Source: Plotosus lineatus (taxonomy: Eukaryota > Chordata > Actinopteri > Siluriformes > Plotosidae). Taken from it: a stretch of DNA of 64,000 nucleotides. Under the pieces are notes generated by a model. The model saw nothing but the letters and a program-made list of their open reading frames with translations. It made no database searches and was not told the DNA's origin. The translations under genes and the position numbers were made by a program. How positions within the stretch are numbered: position 1 is the first letter of the stretch; every line of letters begins with the position of its first letter. This document shows, in pieces, positions 1 through 11,579 of the stretch. The stretch spans positions 15,508,726 to 15,572,725 of the forward strand of contig CM045737.1 in the NCBI GenBank assembly GCA_024760905.1. The letters run 5' to 3'.

Positions 1-199
1 CGTCCTTCTGGCCTCCCATTGGCTAGGAGGGATGACACAGCTCCCTCCCATTGGATATTATGGAGCTGCATCTCCCATAATGCTTTTCATGTAAAGGACA
101 GAGTTACTGTTGTTTCATGAGATTTTTGAGTGTGCTCATTGCTTTTAACCTCCCATAAATATTTGTAAGATTATAACTCTGCTAAGAAGACATGGTCAA

Positions 200-261
<62 letters not shown>

Positions 262-521
262 TGATTTCCTGTGCGAGTGAAAAGAAGAAGTGGGCCCGTG
301 GCATGCGGTTGAGTGATATCGCAAAGGAATATGGCCAAACCCATCTACCATTGGTACAATATTGAAGCAGAAGGAGGTCTTAAAAGGTATACTTTTATAA
401 TATTTAAAGGGTTCAGGGGGTAGTATTGCGGCCTTGGAACGAATCCCACATTTTGCATGTAAAATGCGGTTCAATTTTACGAAAAATCCAGGTTACGAAA
501 CCATTTCTGGAACAAATTAAT
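1..521 (-). mobile_element. Tigger-A (pogo-like) DNA transposon, end-truncated
   Basis: The right part matches, in reverse, the start of the Tigger-A copies at 24535 and 54248, including the stretch around GGTTACGAAACCATTTCTGG, but the last ~30 bp are lost. Around 280-345 the + strand reads SEKKKWARGMRLSDIAKEYG, a psq/CENP-B-type helix-turn-helix as found at the N-terminus of pogo/Tigger transposases. The frame is broken and the left side runs off the window. Confidence 0.75.
204..258. repeat. (CA)n microsatellite inside Tigger-A
   Basis: About 27 CA units. The same internal site carries GT/CG-rich repeats in the copies at 32909 and 56548. Confidence 0.97.
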
Positions 522-1454
522 TTAAATTTAATTTAAATTATTTCCACACACTATACAGGTAGCTAGAGGACTGGTCAGCATTTGTGTAGGACTGCATTGG
601 ATTAGAAGAGGTAAATAGAGATGTCATGCTCACCCTGTCAGCTGTGTGTTTAACAGCAAAATGAATCTCATACAGGCAGATGATTAACCAAAAGAATGCA
701 TGATCCTAGAATAACCTGTGTTGCTGCACCATTTCAGTGACGGAACTCTACCAAAGCCTGAAATACAGTGAAGCAGAACGCATGAGGTGAAGAGTGTTGG
801 TTCAGCACAGGGAGTCAGGTGGCTCATCAAAGCACTTTGGTACTGCTTTATGGCTTTCAGGCTTTTAATCAGCCTGAACTGTCATATTGCAGCAATAACC
901 ACAAAGACAATGATATTACAAAAGACCTTCAAAGAACCAGCCATTTCTGGACCGCTGTACGATCAAGCTTTTGTGTTCGTAACTGATATAGCATGATGTG
1001 AGCTGATTCGGTTCCTGTCTGTATCTTCTCTATCCCACCTCCCTGACTTCCACCAAGCTATATCCGCTAAAATATCACTTCTTAGTCAGGAAAATCTGTT
1101 CCTCCAGCAAACTCCATGCATTTTTAATGAGAGCAAATGGATCCACATTTTTTTTGGGGGGGAGTGTTGGATTCATGACACACATGTAACTCAAGCTAAA
1201 TAATGCAATGTGTGTAATCGCAGCTGGCTCCCATGAGATTCCAGATGCTTCTCAAACTGCAATCAGCAGGCCGCTTTCCCACTTATCAAATCCTGATTCG
1301 GTTGAATCAGACGACCTGATGAGTCTCCGGACCCCGTTTAGCATCTATTATTGTGATATTACACTTGATAAATAATAATGTGTTTATTATAATCATAATG
1401 TATCTTTCATCATTTATCATTCTCTTCTTCAATTAGAACTGCCTCAGTCAAGTG

Positions 1455-1455
<1 letters not shown>
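522..1455. other. Unassigned AT-rich sequence
   Basis: I see no gene, RNA or recognised repeat here. A 69-codon open frame at 787-996 has no recognisable domain and is not supported. Confidence 0.5.

Positions 1456-1487
<32 letters not shown>
1456..1487. repeat. (GT)n microsatellite
   Basis: Uninterrupted GT dinucleotides. Confidence 0.95.
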
Positions 1488-1489
<2 letters not shown>

Positions 1490-1662
1490 TGATAACACTT
1501 TTAAAACTGAAAAGTAAAATACGAATTGTTATTTTGTGACAACGTGAAGGAGGCTAAACATGTGAGAAATATGGAATTTCACTCAAGTTAAAATGAAAAC
1601 AAACAAACACACACAGATACACAACATACATGTTTATATTTGTACATATGTAAACTTGTGTG

Positions 1663-1668
<6 letters not shown>

Positions 1669-1704
<36 letters not shown>

Positions 1705-1768
1705 TGTATGTGTGTGTGTGTATGTGTGTGTGTGTGTGTATGTGTGTATGTGTGTGTGTGTGTGTGTG
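1669..1768. repeat. (TG)n with TATG interruptions
   Basis: An imperfect TG array broken by several TA units, which suggests an older array. Confidence 0.95.
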
Positions 1769-1812
1769 AGTGACACAAATAACTGAGCTAATAAATATGT
1801 AAATAGATGCAA

Positions 1813-2117
1813 ATTCATTCATTTTCCAAGCCACTTGATCCTAATTAGGGTCGCGTAGAGGCTGGTGCCCATCTCAGCTGACTCTTGGTGAGAGTGGGGT
1901 ACAATCTGGACAGCTCGCAATGCCATCACAGGGCCAACACACCCACATTCACTACAAGGCGATTTCGAACCGTCAGTTAGCCTACTGTGCATGTTTTTGT
2001 ACCGTAGGAGGAAACTGGAGCACCCAGAGGAAACTCCACACAGAAACACCTGAACCAGGGATTTAAACCCAGGACCTTCTTCTGTGAGGTGGATTTGATA
2101 ACCATTCTGCTACCCTT
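1813..2117 (-). mobile_element. V-SINE (DANA/HE1-like), reverse
   Basis: It begins with the reverse of the (TGAA)n tail and the LINE2-like end (ATCCTAATTAGGGTCGC). It runs through the conserved V-SINE core, read in reverse as GGAGGAAACTGGAGCACCC, to a decayed tRNA-like head. Confidence 0.8.
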
Positions 2118-2139
2118 AGGAGATGTTAGTATACTGTAA

Positions 2140-2425
2140 ATATATGAATGAGTCAGTGGGTGCTGGCATAGTGATTATCACATGACAACAAGATGGTACT
2201 GGGTTGATGGACTCATGCGTGGGCGTTTCTGTGTTTGGAGTTTGTGCTTGGACATTTCCCTGTGTTTGCCTAAATTTCCTCCAGGTACTATGGTTTTCTC
2301 TCTCAGTCATCCACATTAGGCTAATTTTGGACTCCAGATTGCCCCTAGGTGTGAGTGAGCGTATGGATGGTTGTGTGTGGGTATTGGCCCTGTAATGTAT
2401 TGGCACGTTTTTCTGGATGTACTCC
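2140..2425 (+). mobile_element. V-SINE, decayed
   Basis: The core order is kept: GCGTTTCTGTGTTTGGAGTT, then a TTTCCTCCAGGTACT-type block, then a GTGTGAGTGAGCG-type linker and the word TTGGCCCTGTAATG. Head and tail are eroded. Confidence 0.65.
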
Positions 2426-2477
2426 ACCTATGCCTAGAACTGATGTACTGTACTGTTGTAAACCGGGAAGACTTAGT

Positions 2478-2735
2478 TCAATTCAGTTCATTTTCTGTAA
2501 CCGCTTAATCCTAATTAGGGTCGCTGGGAGGCTGGCGCCCATCCCAGCCGACTCTGGGCGAGGGCAGAGTACACCCTGGACAGCTCGCCAGGCCATTGCA
2601 GGGTGGAAACACGCTGAAGGTTTTGCAGCTACTCTTGTCGAAAATCAGAAATGGTTCTTTTACATGAACCTCACACCATAGACAGTGAGAGACATGGCCG
2701 GCCTTTGATAACCCAGTTAGCTGCACTGGGGGCGG
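2478..2735 (-). mobile_element. SINE-B, reverse, 5'-truncated
   Basis: It starts with the reverse LINE2-like tail (CATTTTCTGTAACCGCTTAA) and continues through the shared SINE-A/B body (GAAATGGTTCTTTTACATGA, ACAGTGAGAGACATGGCC). It stops before the tRNA head. Confidence 0.85.
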
Positions 2736-3435
2736 GAAGAGTTAAACATATATAAATACTGTATTCTCGTGGGAAATGCAGACTATTTCATAAATGTGGG
2801 CCCAAGCATGGTGTGTTATTATCTTAGTAAAATGCTTGTGTGCAGTCAAAAAGCACAGGAGATGTAGACAACGCAGTAATAACGTCCTTTTCCATGTTGA
2901 TGGGCAGGGTCATTAAAATCATTTTCATTGTTTCGGCATCTGTCAATCAATGTTAGCTCTAAGCTCTGATTGGTAGTCACTTAAATTTCACAGGATGAAA
3001 CTTCAAAATTATGATTTTGTTGCTCATTTCGATGCCGATCATTAATTCTGCCTGATGTCTTGTCGCTCGTCGCTTCCTGTATGAATCCACCTGAACTATT
3101 ATTCTCATTCAAACCATTTATCCTAATTCAGGAGACACTGTACAGCGCAGAGAACAGCAACAGATCCACTTACCCAACTTATCCACCACTTTCATCTCTG
3201 TGCTATTTCTGGGATGGTGATAGTGCTGGTTCAGATTTGGTTCAATGTGAAAACCTTCTAAAAGCTTACCTCCACCCCCGCACCCCACATGGCCTTGAGT
3301 AAGAACATACAACCATATCATTACTTTATTGCCTACTTCCAAATAAGGCATCACTGTCCAAGCAATTATCACCAAGCATAAATAACTCCAGTGGCAGACT
3401 ACTGGAGTAAGTAGACTAAACACTACACTAATACC
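2736..3435. other. Unassigned sequence
   Basis: No gene or repeat family was recognised. Open frames here are short and lack domains. Confidence 0.4.
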
Positions 3436-3815
3436 TTTCTTCTTTTCCTTTTGACTGTTTCCATCAGGGGTCGCCACAGCGAATCATCTGGCTCCATCTC
3501 ACCCTATCCTCTGCATCTTCTGCTTTTACACCAACGACCTTCATGTCCTCCTTCACCACATCCATAAACCTCCCCTTTGGTCTTCCTGTAGACCTTCTGC
3601 CTGGTAGTTCCAACCTCAGCATCCTACGACCGATATATTCACTATCCCTCCTCTGTACATGTCCAAACCATCTCAATCTAGCCTCTCTGACTTTGTCGCC
3701 AAAACCTTTTACATGTGCTGTCCCTCTGATGTACTCATTCCTGATCCTATCTATCCTCGTTACTCTCAAAGAGAACCTCAACATTTTCATCTCCCTCAAC
3801 ATTTTTATCTCGAAA
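3436..3815 (-). mobile_element. RTE LINE, 3'-end fragment, reverse
   Basis: The minus strand encodes the C-terminus of the RTE ORF (RWFGHVQRRDSEYIG, then DVVKEDMKVVGVKAEDAED and a final RCGDP). It is followed by the family 3' end with a GAAGAA-type tail. It is a typical 5'-truncated copy and lines up with 7610-7985. Confidence 0.9.
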
Positions 3816-4084
3816 CACTACACGAGGACCATTTTCTAAAAATGGTGGTCACAAAGTTTTACTTGGACTTGTTTCAATGATCCCATTTTATCCCATGATA
3901 TAAGTGGTTCTTGGTTTGAGACCAGCAATGTGTTGGCGCTGCTTAGCCGAGAGGTGTTTCATTTGGCTGTCAAAGTGTGAAGAACTAGCTCAAGGACAGC
4001 ACCGGCTCCAATCCCCGGTGGAAAAAGGGAGATGCTGTAATTTCACTGGGCACTAATGGTTAACACTCCTGTCCACACCCAAAA
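3816..4084. other. Unassigned sequence
   Basis: Nothing recognised. Confidence 0.4.
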
Positions 4085-4366
<282 letters not shown>

Positions 4367-4435
4367 AGGTTTTTTTGTGCAAAATTCAGAATTGAATTGA
4401 AAATGTCTCCAAAATTAATTTCCTGTATTTGAATT

Positions 4436-4700
4436 TGCCCCCTCCCCAGTGCAGCTAACTGGGTTATCAAAGGCCGGCCATGTCTCTCACTGTCTATGGT
4501 GTGAGGCATGTAAAAGAACCATTGCTGACTTTTGACAAGAGTAGGCTGCAAAGCCGTTGGCGTGTTTCCGCCCTGTGATGGCCTGGCGAGCCGTCCAGGG
4601 TGTACTCTGCCCTCGCCCGAAGTTGGCTGGGATGGGCGCCAGCCTCCCCGCGACCCTAATTAGGATTAAGCGGTTACAGAAAATGATGATGATGATGATG
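4436..4700 (+). mobile_element. SINE-B, 5'-truncated
   Basis: The shared body starts near AGCTAACTGGGTTATCAAAG. The 3' half is the LINE2-like tail (GTCCAGGGTGTACTCTGCCC to GGATTAAGCGGTTACAGAAA), ending in (ATG)n. Confidence 0.88.
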
Positions 4701-4710
4701 ATGAATTTGC

Positions 4711-4880
4711 CCCCAGTGCACCTAACTGGGTTATCAAAGGCTCACCATGTCTCTCACTTTCTATGATGAGGTTCATGGAAAAGAACCGTTGCCTACTCCC
4801 ACGGTCAGCCGAGATGGGCGCCAGTCTATCCACCACCCTTATTAGGATTAATTCATTCAGAAAATGAATGAATGAATTTG
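4711..4880 (+). mobile_element. SINE-B, internally deleted
   Basis: A body fragment is joined directly to a shortened LINE2-like tail ending in AATGAATGAATG. Confidence 0.7.
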
Positions 4881-4996
4881 AATTGAGATTGCAAAAAGAA
4901 AGATTAATTGCATTTCATATTTGAATTGTAGGAAATAGACCAGGAATTCCATGTAATTCACAAAAATCTGTGATACATAATTGAGGTATAAATGAT

Positions 4997-4997
<1 letters not shown>

Positions 4998-5076
<79 letters not shown>
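4998..5076. repeat. (TA)n microsatellite at 5' edge of RTE
   Basis: About 39 TA units that stop exactly where RTE sequence begins. Confidence 0.97.
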
Positions 5077-5079
<3 letters not shown>

Positions 5080-7990
5080 GACGTCGAAGAAGGAGAGGCG
5101 GGAGGCGTGTCCGTTGCCAGAGAGAGAAGAGGAAAGGCATGAGTCTAGGACTGAAAGTAGGGACTTTGAACGTTGGAACTATGGCAGGAAAAGATAGAGA
5201 GCTGGCTGACATGATGCAGAGGAGGAAGGTGGACATACTGTGTGTTCAGGAGACCAGTTGGAAAGGTAACAAGGCTAGAAGCATAGGAGCAGGATTTAAG
5301 CTGTTTTATCATGGCGTGGATGGGAAGAGAAATGGAGTCGGAGTCATCTTGAAGGAGGAGTTTGTCAGGAATGTTCTAGAAGTGAAAAGAGTGTCAGACA
5401 GAGTGATGAGTCTCAAGTTAGAAATTGAAGATGTGATGGTCAATGTTGTTAGTGCTTATGCCCCACAGACAGGATGTGAGCGAGAAGAGAAGGAGAGATT
5501 CTGGAGTGAGTTAGATGAAGTGATGCAGAGTACCCCCAGAGGTGAAAGAGTGGTCATTGGGGCAGACTTCAATGGACATGTTGGTGCAGGAAACAGAGGT
5601 GACGAGGAAGTGATGGGTAGGTTTGGTATCCAGGACAGGAACGCAGAAGGACAGATGTTGGTAGATTTTGCAAAAAGGATGGAAATGGCTGTGGTGAATA
5701 CTTTCTTCCAGAAGAGAGAGGAGCATAGGGTGACTTATAAAAGTGGAGGTAGGAGCACACAGGTAGACTACATCTTGTGTAGGCGATGTAATTTAAAGGA
5801 AGTCAGTGACTGCAAAGTAGTAGTGGGTGAGAGTGTTGCCAAACAGCATAGGATGGTGGTGTGCAGGATGATGCTGATGATGAGGAAGGTGCAGAAGGCA
5901 AAGGCAGAGCAGAAGACAAAGTGGTGGAAGTTGAAAAAGGAAGAGTGTCGGGTTGTCTTCAAGGAGGAGTTGAAACAGGCTTTGGGTGGTCAGGAAGTGC
6001 TTACAGATGACTGGACAACTACAGCTAATGTGATCAGGGAGACAGGTAGGAGAATACTTGGTGTGTCATCTGGAAGGAAAGTAGATAAGGAGACTTGGTG
6101 GTGGAATGAGGAAGTGCAGGAGTGTGTACAAAGGAAGAGGTTAGCTAAGAAGAAGTGGGACATTGAGAAAACCGAATAGAGTAAACAGGAGTACAGGGAG
6201 ACACAGCGTAAGGCAAAGGTAGCAGTGTCAAAGGCCAAACAGAGCGCGTTTGATGACTTGTATGCTCGGTTGGAAAGTAAGGAGGGAGAAAATGATTTAT
6301 ACAGGTTGGCACAGCAGAGAAATAGAGATGGGAAGGACGTGCAGCAAGTTAGATTGATGAAGGACAGAGAGGAAAATGTATTGACTGATGACAGAAGTGT
6401 GCTGGGAAGATGGAAAGAGTACTTTGAAGAGCTGATGAATGAGGAAAATGAGAGCGAAAAAAGAGTAGATGAGGTGACTGTTGAGGACCAGGAAGTAGCA
6501 AAGATTAGTAAGGGTGAAGTGAGGAGGGCATTGAAGAGGATGAAGAATGGAAAGGCAGTTGGTCCTGATGACATACCGGTGGAAGTATGGAAGTGTCTAG
6601 GAGAGGTAGCAGTAGATTTTCTGACAAGAACATTTAACAAGGTCTTAGAGAGTGAGAGAATGCCAGAGGAATGGAGAAGTGTGCTGGTGCCCATTTTTAA
6701 GAACAAGGGAGACGTACAGAGTTGTGGCAACTACAGAGGGATAAAGTTGATGAGCCATACAATGAAGTTATGGGAAAGAATAGTGGAAGCTAGACTAAGG
6801 GCAGAGGTCAGCATTTGTGAACAACAGTTTGGTTTCATGCCAAGAAAGAGCACCACAGATGCAGTGTTTGCCTTGAGGATGTTAATAGAGAAGTATAGAG
6901 AAGGTCAGACGGAGCTGCATTGTGCCTTTGTGGATCTGGAGAAAGCATAGGATAGGGTGCCGAGAGAGGAACTGTGGTATTGCATGAGGAAGTCTGGAGT
7001 GGCAGAGAAGTATGTTAGAGTGGTGCAGGACATTTATGAAAGATGTAAGACAGTGGTGAGGTGTGCTGTCGGCATGACAGAAGAGTTCAAGGTGGAGGTA
7101 GAACTGCATCAAGGGACAGCTCTGAGCCCCTTCTTGTTTGCTATGGTGATGGACAGGCTGACAGATGTGGTTAGACAAGATTCCCCATGGACTATGATGT
7201 TTGCAGATGACATTGTGATCTGTAGTGAGAGCAGAGAACAAGTGCAGGAAAATCTAGAGAGGTGGAGGTATGCCCTGGAAAGGAGGGGAATGAAGATTAG
7301 CCTCAGTAAGACAGAATACATGTGCATGAATAACAAGGACCCAAGAGGAACGGTGAGATTACAGGGAGCAGAGATAAGAAAGGTGGAGGATTTTAAGTAC
7401 TTAGGCTCAACAATCCAGAGCAATGGAGAGTGTGGAAAAGAGGTCAAGAAGCGTGTGCAGGCAGGTTGGAATGGTTGGAGAAAAGTGTCCGGTGTGATGT
7501 GTGATAGGAGGGTATCGGCAAGAATGAAAGGAAAAGTGTACAAGACGGTGTTGAGGCCAACGATGTTGTATGGGTTAGAAATAGTGGCCCTGGGGAAAAG
7601 ACAGGAGGCAGAGCTGGAGGTAGCGGAGATGAAAATGTTGAGGTTCTCTTTGGGAGTAACGAGGATGGATAGGATTAGGAATGAGCACATCAGAGGGACA
7701 GTACATGTAAGACGTTTTGGAGACAAAGTCAGAGAGGCTAGATTGAGATGGTTTGGACATGTACAGAGGAGGGATAGTGAGTATATTGGTAATAGGATGC
7801 TGAGGCTGGAACTACCAGGCAAGAGGCCTAGAGGAAGACCAAAGAGACGATTCATGGATGTGGTGAAGGAGGACATGAGGGTCGTTGGTGTCGGAGAAGA
7901 AGATGCAGAGGATAGGGTGAGATGGAGGCAGATGATTCGCTGTGGCGACCCCTGAAGGGAAAAGCTGAAAGGAAAAGAAGAAGAAGAAGA
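5077..7990 (+). mobile_element. RTE-clade LINE, nearly full coding length
   Basis: The unit starts about 60 bp before the first Met of the ORF, so it is slightly 5'-truncated compared with the copy at 61349. It ends with ATTCGCTGTGGCGACCCCTG and a (GAA)n tail, and is bounded by TA arrays on both sides. RTE elements encode an APE-type endonuclease and a reverse transcriptase and move by target-primed reverse transcription. The 3' end is the one shared with SINE-A, which makes this family the likely mobilising partner of that SINE. Confidence 0.93.
5139..7955 (+). pseudogene. RTE LINE ORF: AP endonuclease + reverse transcriptase, two stop codons
   Basis: A single reading frame of 938 codon positions is kept, with only two internal stops (6177-6179 and 6948-6950) and no frameshift. 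In order it shows the exonuclease-endonuclease-phosphatase domain (LNVGTM near residue 9, CVQET, GADFNGHVG, STQVDYILC, then a late QHR), about residues 1-240. A linker follows, then the reverse transcriptase with GNYRGIKLMS, LHQGTALSPFLFAMVMDRL and the catalytic FADD in MMFADDIVICS. The C-terminal block has RWFGHVQRRDSEYIG and a final RCGDP. The second stop replaces the Tyr expected in a KAYDRVPRE-type RT motif. So few lesions in so long a frame suggest a fairly recent insertion. Such ORFs are often mis-annotated in fish as craniofacial development protein 2-like. The clade call is from motifs; the exact family name is not known. Confidence 0.93.
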
Positions 7991-8012
7991 TATATATATA
8001 TATATATATATA
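7991..8012. repeat. (TA)n at 3' edge of RTE
   Basis: It follows directly after the GAAGAAGAAGA tail. Confidence 0.95.
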
Positions 8013-8025
8013 CACAAATATATAT

Positions 8026-8200
8026 GTGGGGCAGTGGTGGTCTAGTGGATAGGGCGCAGGATCGCTGATCCTAAGGATGGGGGTTCAAGTCCCCACGGGG
8101 TTGTCACTGCCAAATCAAATGTGTGAATCAGATGATTCGCTGTGGCAACTCCCGAGAAAGGGAAAAAGCCAAAAGGAAATGAAGATATATATATATATAT
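8026..8200 (+). mobile_element. SINE-A, internal-deletion form
   Basis: The complete tRNA-like head (A box TGGTCTAGTGG, B box GGTTCAAGTCC) is joined at CACTGCC directly to the 3' RTE-like part (AAATCAAATGTGTGAATCAG). The central body is missing. The joint lies at TGCC, present at both break sites of full copies, so it is a microhomology deletion. A short TA array follows at once. Confidence 0.88.
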
Positions 8201-8352
8201 AGGATTGTAACAGGAATTTCATACATATACAACATTGTATTGACTTTATGCACATATGCTTTAATAATACTTTTATACTATACACACACACACACACACC
8301 TATGTATATATAAAATTGTATTGACTTTATGCACATCTTCTTTCTTTCTTTC

Positions 8353-8660
8353 TTTTTTCCTTTTCGGCTTTTTCCCATTCTTGAGAGCTGCCTCAGCGAA
8401 TCATCAGATTCGCAAGTTTGATTTGGCAGAGGTTTTTACGTCGGATGCCCTTCCTGTCACAACCCTTTAGCAAGGGACAGAAACACGCTGACGGCTTTGC
8501 AGCTACTCTTTACGAAAGTCAGCAATGGTTCTTTTACATGCCTCTCACCATAGACAGTGAGAGACATGGCCTGCCTTTTATAACCCAGTTAGCTGCACTG
8601 GAGGGCCAGTGACACCCCTGTGGGGACTCGAACCTACAACCTTAGGATCAGCGATCCTGC
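8353..8660 (-). mobile_element. SINE-A, reverse
   Basis: It reads from the 3' end (TTTTCGGCTTTTTCCC) through the RTE-like block (TACGTCGGATGCCCTTCCTG) and the body to the B-box side of the tRNA head. The A box is missing. Confidence 0.9.
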
Positions 8661-9027
8661 AACACATGGAAACCACAAAGCAATCTGCAAGTACTGCAGT
8701 GCTCCAGTCTGTGGTTCTATAAAGTGGCTTCAAACTCCAAACAGCACCTCCAGGTAAGTTTACAGATTTGTAATATATCTTTTATTTTGCAGACCATGGC
8801 CTGCATTTGCATTGGGAACTATGAATTAATCAGTAATACGTCATAGTTTATTCAAAACTTGAAAGCTGTAATGTATTACCTGATGCCCTGCTCTCTTTCA
8901 AATACAATGACTACCTGATCAGACTATTTGTCATTTCCTTGTGCAAGTCAAAATCAAGAATCCTGGTGTATCATGCGAAAACAAGGTCGCCTTGGCGGCA
9001 GGGCTCTGGGCACAGACAGAGAGGCAT
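8661..9027. other. Unassigned sequence
   Basis: Nothing recognised. Confidence 0.4.
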
Positions 9028-9112
9028 TCGTTCATTCATTTTCTGAACCGCTTAAGCCTAATTAGAGTCACAGGGAGCCTGATGCCCATCTTGGTCGACT
9101 CTGGGCAAGGGC
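9028..9112 (-). mobile_element. V-SINE/SINE-B tail fragment, reverse
   Basis: Only the LINE2-like tail remains (TTCATTCATTTTCTGAACCG and onward). Confidence 0.75.
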
Positions 9113-9635
9113 AGACAGAGAGGCAGAGAATCCAATAATCACTGCAATACAAATGTCACTGTAGAATTGGCACTTTTATCCAAAACATGAACAGTCTTTG
9201 GACTGGGAAAAGTTCTGCTTATAGAAGAAATACCCTGAAATCTTAATGGAGTCTCCATCCAGCAGTGGCACGAGTCAACTCGCAAATTGTAAAACCCACA
9301 TGAATTCACCAAATCACAAATTCTGAGACCCATGTCACCTGAGCATCAGCATCTACAGCCTCCACAGCTATGTTTATATTTAAGATGAAGACTGCCATCC
9401 TCCAATTGCAACTTTCTACTTTGAAGTGGTCATCAATCAATGCACATCAAATGTCACTGATAGAAAGTGTTGTTTTATTTATTTCAACTGGTCTTCTCCC
9501 CATGTGTACTGATGAAAATAAGGAGTTCATTAATGTCTTGCAATTGGCCCAACCCTCATTCACAATGCCTACCCAATGAGTTGTCAAAGAGAGCCATATT
9601 CCACAACATTCGCATTCTCGATGAAGAAAAATTAC

Positions 9636-9640
<5 letters not shown>
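9113..9640. other. Unassigned sequence
   Basis: No domain-bearing frame and no recognised repeat. Confidence 0.4.
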
Positions 9641-9728
<88 letters not shown>

Positions 9729-9853
9729 GCCCTGCAATGGCCTGGCGAACTGTCCAGGATGTACTGTGCAATTGCCCAGAGTCGGCTGAGATGGGTGCCA
9801 ACCTTGCTGGGACCCTAATTAGGTTTAAGCAGTTCAGAAAATGAATGAATGAA
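9641..9853 (+). mobile_element. (TA)n followed by V-SINE/SINE-B tail
   Basis: About 85 bp of TA (9641-9725) lead straight into a LINE2-like SINE tail (ATGGCCTGGCGAACTGTCCA to GCAGTTCAGAAAATGAATGA). Confidence 0.85.
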
Positions 9854-9867
9854 TATATATATAATAA

Positions 9868-10228
<361 letters not shown>

Positions 10229-10307
10229 GAGTGAGGTACTACAAACTGACAATAAAAGGGCACAGTTTCCATGGTCAATTCCGACTAAAGGAGGCCTACA
10301 ACTACTC

Positions 10308-10309
<2 letters not shown>

Positions 10310-10371
<62 letters not shown>
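10310..10371. repeat. (TA)n microsatellite
   Basis: About 30 TA units, then a short CA run. Confidence 0.96.
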
Positions 10372-10375
<4 letters not shown>

Positions 10376-10529
10376 CACACACACACACACATAGACACAG
10401 ATATACATATGAAATCATGAAATCTACATATACAGTATATATAAATATATCTATATGTAAATCTGAAATTAGAAGTTAGTAAGATCTATATAAGCAGATC
10501 CAGAATGAATCCTGTGAGTGAGGAATATG

Positions 10530-10894
10530 TGTTACGTCTGGAGCATATGAGTCGGACCCAAAGATGCAGGATACCATGTACGAAGATTCAACGATTTTAT
10601 TTTAGCACTGGAAAAACCAAAAACACTGAAAATAATTATTCATGGGAAACTGGTCGAGCACGAAGCAGGATACCAGGAGTCAGAGAGATTGCAGAGAAAA
10701 ACAGAATCACAATGAAGGACAATCTTCTGACACCAGAGGGGAGCGCGCCGCTCCGATTTATAGCTCGCTGATTGCTGAGTGGAAACAGGTGTGCTCTCTG
10801 GACCTCGCTTGCAGGTAACAGCCACGCCCCTCGCCAGCGCCTGCAATGAATGGAGAGAGAGAGTTAACGCCGCCAGCCAGCACAGACCATAACA
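10530..10894. mobile_element. Solo LTR-like unit with 5-bp target duplication
   Basis: 365 bp that begin TGTTACGTCTG and end CAGACCATAACA, so the ends are the TG...CA of LTRs with a short imperfect inverted repeat. The 5-mer ATATG lies directly outside both ends (10525-10529 and 10895-10899), as expected for integrase. No internal retrotransposon sequence is present, so a solo LTR left by recombination is the simplest reading. A small inverted-repeat transposon is the alternative. Confidence 0.65.
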
Positions 10895-11579
10895 ATATGT
10901 TTTTGTGTATGTATTTTGTGTAACAATATGTATTATCAATATAAATATAGTAGTAGAATGCAAATGTATAACAGTGGATATTGCTATATGGAGCAGTTTA
11001 TTGTTCACAGGTAGGAATGATTTCCTGTTTCTTTCAGTGGTGCATTTTGGTAGCTTCGGGCTCTCACTGAACGACTCCTGTGACTGATCAGCAGGTTGTG
11101 AAGCACGTGAGAGATATTGTTAAGTATTATCTTTAGTATATCTTTCATTTGGACAACATTCCCCTCTCCGACACTACCACCAGAGAGTCCAGCTCCATCA
11201 CCACAACATTACCAGCCTTGTACATCGGTTTGTTCATTTTATTCAGGAATTAGCAACCTTCAGCCTGTTGCCCCAGCATGCAGCAGCATAGAGGATAGTG
11301 CTGGCCACAGCAGATGATGTTTTGGTGTATGATGTTGTTTTGTACAATTACAATATTCAAGATAAGGTGCCACTCATTGTAACTGACAATGCATCTAATA
11401 TGATAAAGGCATTCGCTCTCTTTCCACCAGTTCATGCTAGCAGTGAGAGTGAGGAAGACGAGGATGACGTCTGTGATCTAGAAGTGGTCAATGTTGAAGA
11501 GGAAATTATATACTTTCCACAAGAAAGACTTTCTTGCTTTGCTCATAGTCTCCAACTGGTAGTGTGTGATGCCTTTGAT

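Noticed and set aside
1554..1834. Several open frames of His-Thr repeats on the minus strand
   Set aside because: They are translations of CA/TG arrays; the same holds for the Tyr-Ile and Val-Cys frames at 4198-4551, 9640-10408, 28799-29505 and 51946-52363.
7109..8017. A 302-codon minus-strand frame
   Set aside because: It lies antisense to the RTE ORF, is Ser/Pro/Leu-rich and has no domain; the same applies to 5990-6730 and 61960-62382.
11117..11317. Coding exon upstream of the hAT remnant
   Set aside because: The Pro/Ser-rich frame has no conserved domain and no splice partner.
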